DNA of 16,137 nucleotides from Flavobacteriia bacterium (GTDB lineage: Bacteria; Bacteroidota; Bacteroidia; Flavobacteriales_D; Crocinitomicaceae), in NCBI GenBank assembly GCA_009925805.1, contig RFQF01000021.1, positions 1-16,137 of the forward strand, given 5' to 3'. Below the pieces are notes generated by a model. That model was given only the letters and a program-made list of their open reading frames with translations. It was not told the DNA's origin and searched no databases. Each line of letters starts with the position of its first letter. The stretch's first letter is position 1. This document shows, one piece after another, positions 15,801-16,137 of this stretch. Both the position numbers and the translations under genes were made by a program.

Positions 15801-16037
15801 GCCGCTCTCTACCTTGTTATTCCGTTCTTTTTTCAAATTCAATAACTCGTCAAATACGATTTCAACGTTGTTTTTTTCGGGCCATATTGCCTCAGGTGAC
15901 GTAGCTCCCCATTGGGTTTTATACAAGGGCAATTCATATTCATAATAATTGTCCACAAAATCCGTCCCTAGTCGAACAAACACGGTAACCTCTTTGTCAT
16001 TTAAGGGAATCAGAGGGTTCACCTCTTCCGCATGCAC
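12822..16037 (-). CDS. sprA: SprA/Sov, T9SS outer-membrane translocon, C-terminal 1071 residues (reading frame broken at 5' end)
   Basis: The frame encodes the C-terminal part of SprA, the giant barrel that forms the T9SS translocon in the outer membrane and is needed for gliding in many relatives. Visible landmarks are VHAEEVNPL, VRLGTDFVDNYYEYELPL, AIWPEKNN, IKTIMIGVRNP and VWVNELRLTDF near the start, long runs of amphipathic beta strands, a very basic periplasmic insertion at about 546-608 (KKERRKWAKVL, KKKKEERDKKK), and the closing strands YYYDQNLNTPKVATSYPT and GIKVRFNLAGVQ. Full SprA proteins are about 2,400 residues, so this is under half. The GTG at 16037 is not a natural start: it lies inside the conserved FVHAE block, and the preceding sprA sequence continues upstream in a different frame (see 16019-16137). 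The gene therefore has a frameshifting internal deletion or an assembly error. The acetyltransferase gene starts two bases after the TAA. Confidence 0.9.
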   Translation of the reverse strand: MHAEEVNPLIPLNDKEVTVFVRLGTDFVDNYYEYELPLYKTQWGATSPEAIWPEKNNVEIVFDELLNLKKERNNKVESGVSGVSTMYEYSKTDPVNGDRKIKVKGSPNLQAIKTIMIGVRNPLKSDPSNIWPDDGQSECVIVWVNELRLTDFVSNGGGAAVGQAQLQVADFATVAASGNYSGINWGSVESRVQERQRNEKIGVDMNTTVQLGQFFGKQAKVSLPFFYGYSRNVINPEYDPFSPDIKLADYDLATRRERARLGQDFNERRSFNFTNVRKEAKAGAKPAFWRIANWSASYSYAENLKRDFNTNYDRTKNYTSALNYNYTFAGKAFEPFKKWKPVQKSKWLALVKDFNLFLMPKNLTFTNDFLRMYNERQVRNNLVPNYQFNPVFLKKFEWNRNYNVGYDLTKNLKASFSATNKAIFVEGNHRVDRKNDPMAFQEFKDSIRSQLATFGKTMEYSHNYSLSYTVPFDKFPLTDWLTTNVKYSGTYNWQRAPLAQTQFGNTIQNNRSVNFTSQANFVNLYNKVPLFKKVLSDGRNSRGALNAKTNEGANKNNNPGNKKAELEPPKPPKPVEEMTKKERRKWAKVLRKFERKKKKEERDKKKVNPIIATGARLLMTVRNVSGTYSLDDGTQLPGTNQESRILGMNSNNFGMGAFVFGKQGYDLWGRENGYSIADLSASNGWLVQNENLNKQFTTTHSTKLNLRATLEPLKDLNIEMKLNRNYGRNSGEFFRWNTTSQQFEGQSRFESATLTYSTITWGTAFIQDKKDRSSEVFSRLLANRAAVSQLIGATNPYSSALPSGYFNGYSGNQQEVVIGAFLTAYGNKDVNAKNINPIKNIPLPNWSITYNGLSKFEFAKKVVKSFVLRHAYNSTVTVNGMQSNMGATTDSKGNPTATDINNNFISPLQVQNITISEQFSPLIGMDATWSLFGQSLTTKFEYKKDRMATLSLNNNQITEVKSNEIVVGMQTKITKVKLVKRIPANDLNAGLNFSFRDNATLIRKVVENTNQATAGQTVVSFKLNIDYNLSQNLTISYYYDQNLNTPKVATSYPTGNVSTGIKVRFNLAGVQ

Positions 16038-16137
16038 GGAGTTTGCTCATCAAAATTCTTCATAAACAAGCGCATGAAACGAATGGATCTAAAATCCTGA
16101 ATTCCGTTAATTTTCTTTTCATAAGAAACCAAGGGAA
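16019..16137 (-). CDS. sprA: SprA central fragment in a second reading frame, running in from the right edge
   Basis: Reading from the right edge (first full codon at 16135), this frame gives PLVSYEKKINGIQDFRS, IRFMRLFMKNFDEQT, then PCMRKR and a TGA at 16021-16019. The part up to FDEQT is the conserved central SprA block that precedes a stretch beginning TLRF in relatives; the last six residues are out of frame. In intact family members roughly a hundred residues (recalled, not computed) lie between this block and the FVHAE block at which the next fragment resumes. The upstream part of sprA is outside the window. Confidence 0.8.
   Translation of the reverse strand, partial: PLVSYEKKINGIQDFRSIRFMRLFMKNFDEQTPCMRKR

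Noticed and set aside
16035..16037. GTG as true start of a short SprA-like gene
   Set aside because: It falls inside a conserved SprA block, gives no signal peptide for an outer-membrane protein, and SprA-coding sequence continues upstream in another frame.

Overview
The window reads as chromosomal DNA of a Bacteroidota bacterium, most likely of the order Flavobacteriales. The basis is the type IX secretion (T9SS) and gliding genes: SprA, a PorP/SprF-type protein and a protein with the CHU_C-type C-terminal sorting domain. The lack of Shine-Dalgarno sequences, TAnnTTTG-like -7 boxes in front of genes and an initiator tRNA with no encoded CCA agree with this. The genus cannot be fixed from the sequence alone.

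Layout. At 1-123 (minus) is the beginning of a gene that leaves the window. At 216-1427 (minus) is an AT-rich AAA+ ATPase with a DUF4143 domain. From 1428 to 2262 there is no protein gene: it holds two copies of a repeat with terminator-like hairpins, a long inverted repeat, an intact initiator tRNA-Met(CAT) at 1872-1944 (minus), and behind the tRNA's 5' end a short array of three defective tRNA 5' halves, two of which carry a perfect 14-bp GC palindrome in place of the D loop. At 2263-3980 (minus) is a translationally coupled pair: a secreted CHU_C-domain protein and a PorP/SprF-type outer-membrane protein. Divergent from it, 4118-9040 (plus) encodes a 1640-residue protein: signal peptide, outer-membrane beta-barrel, 14 Ig-like repeats of about 89 residues each with a conserved cysteine pair, and an Asn/Pro-rich tail. 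It is followed at 9111-11339 (plus) by a membrane-anchored parvulin-type peptidyl-prolyl isomerase of the PpiD/SurA kind. On the minus strand from the right edge down to 11340 lie the large C-terminal part of SprA, a GNAT acetyltransferase close to diamine acetyltransferases, and a secreted Ca2+-dependent PI-PLC-like phosphodiesterase, packed as one apparent operon.

Taken together this is a cell-envelope region: the T9SS outer-membrane translocon (SprA), a likely T9SS substrate with its PorP/SprF partner, a large repetitive outer-membrane protein, and a periplasmic folding factor that could serve such proteins (the last is inference).

The points most worth a second look are the tRNA 5'-half array with its palindromic insert, the reading-frame break and apparent internal deletion in sprA at about 16,036, and the barrel-plus-14-repeat protein.
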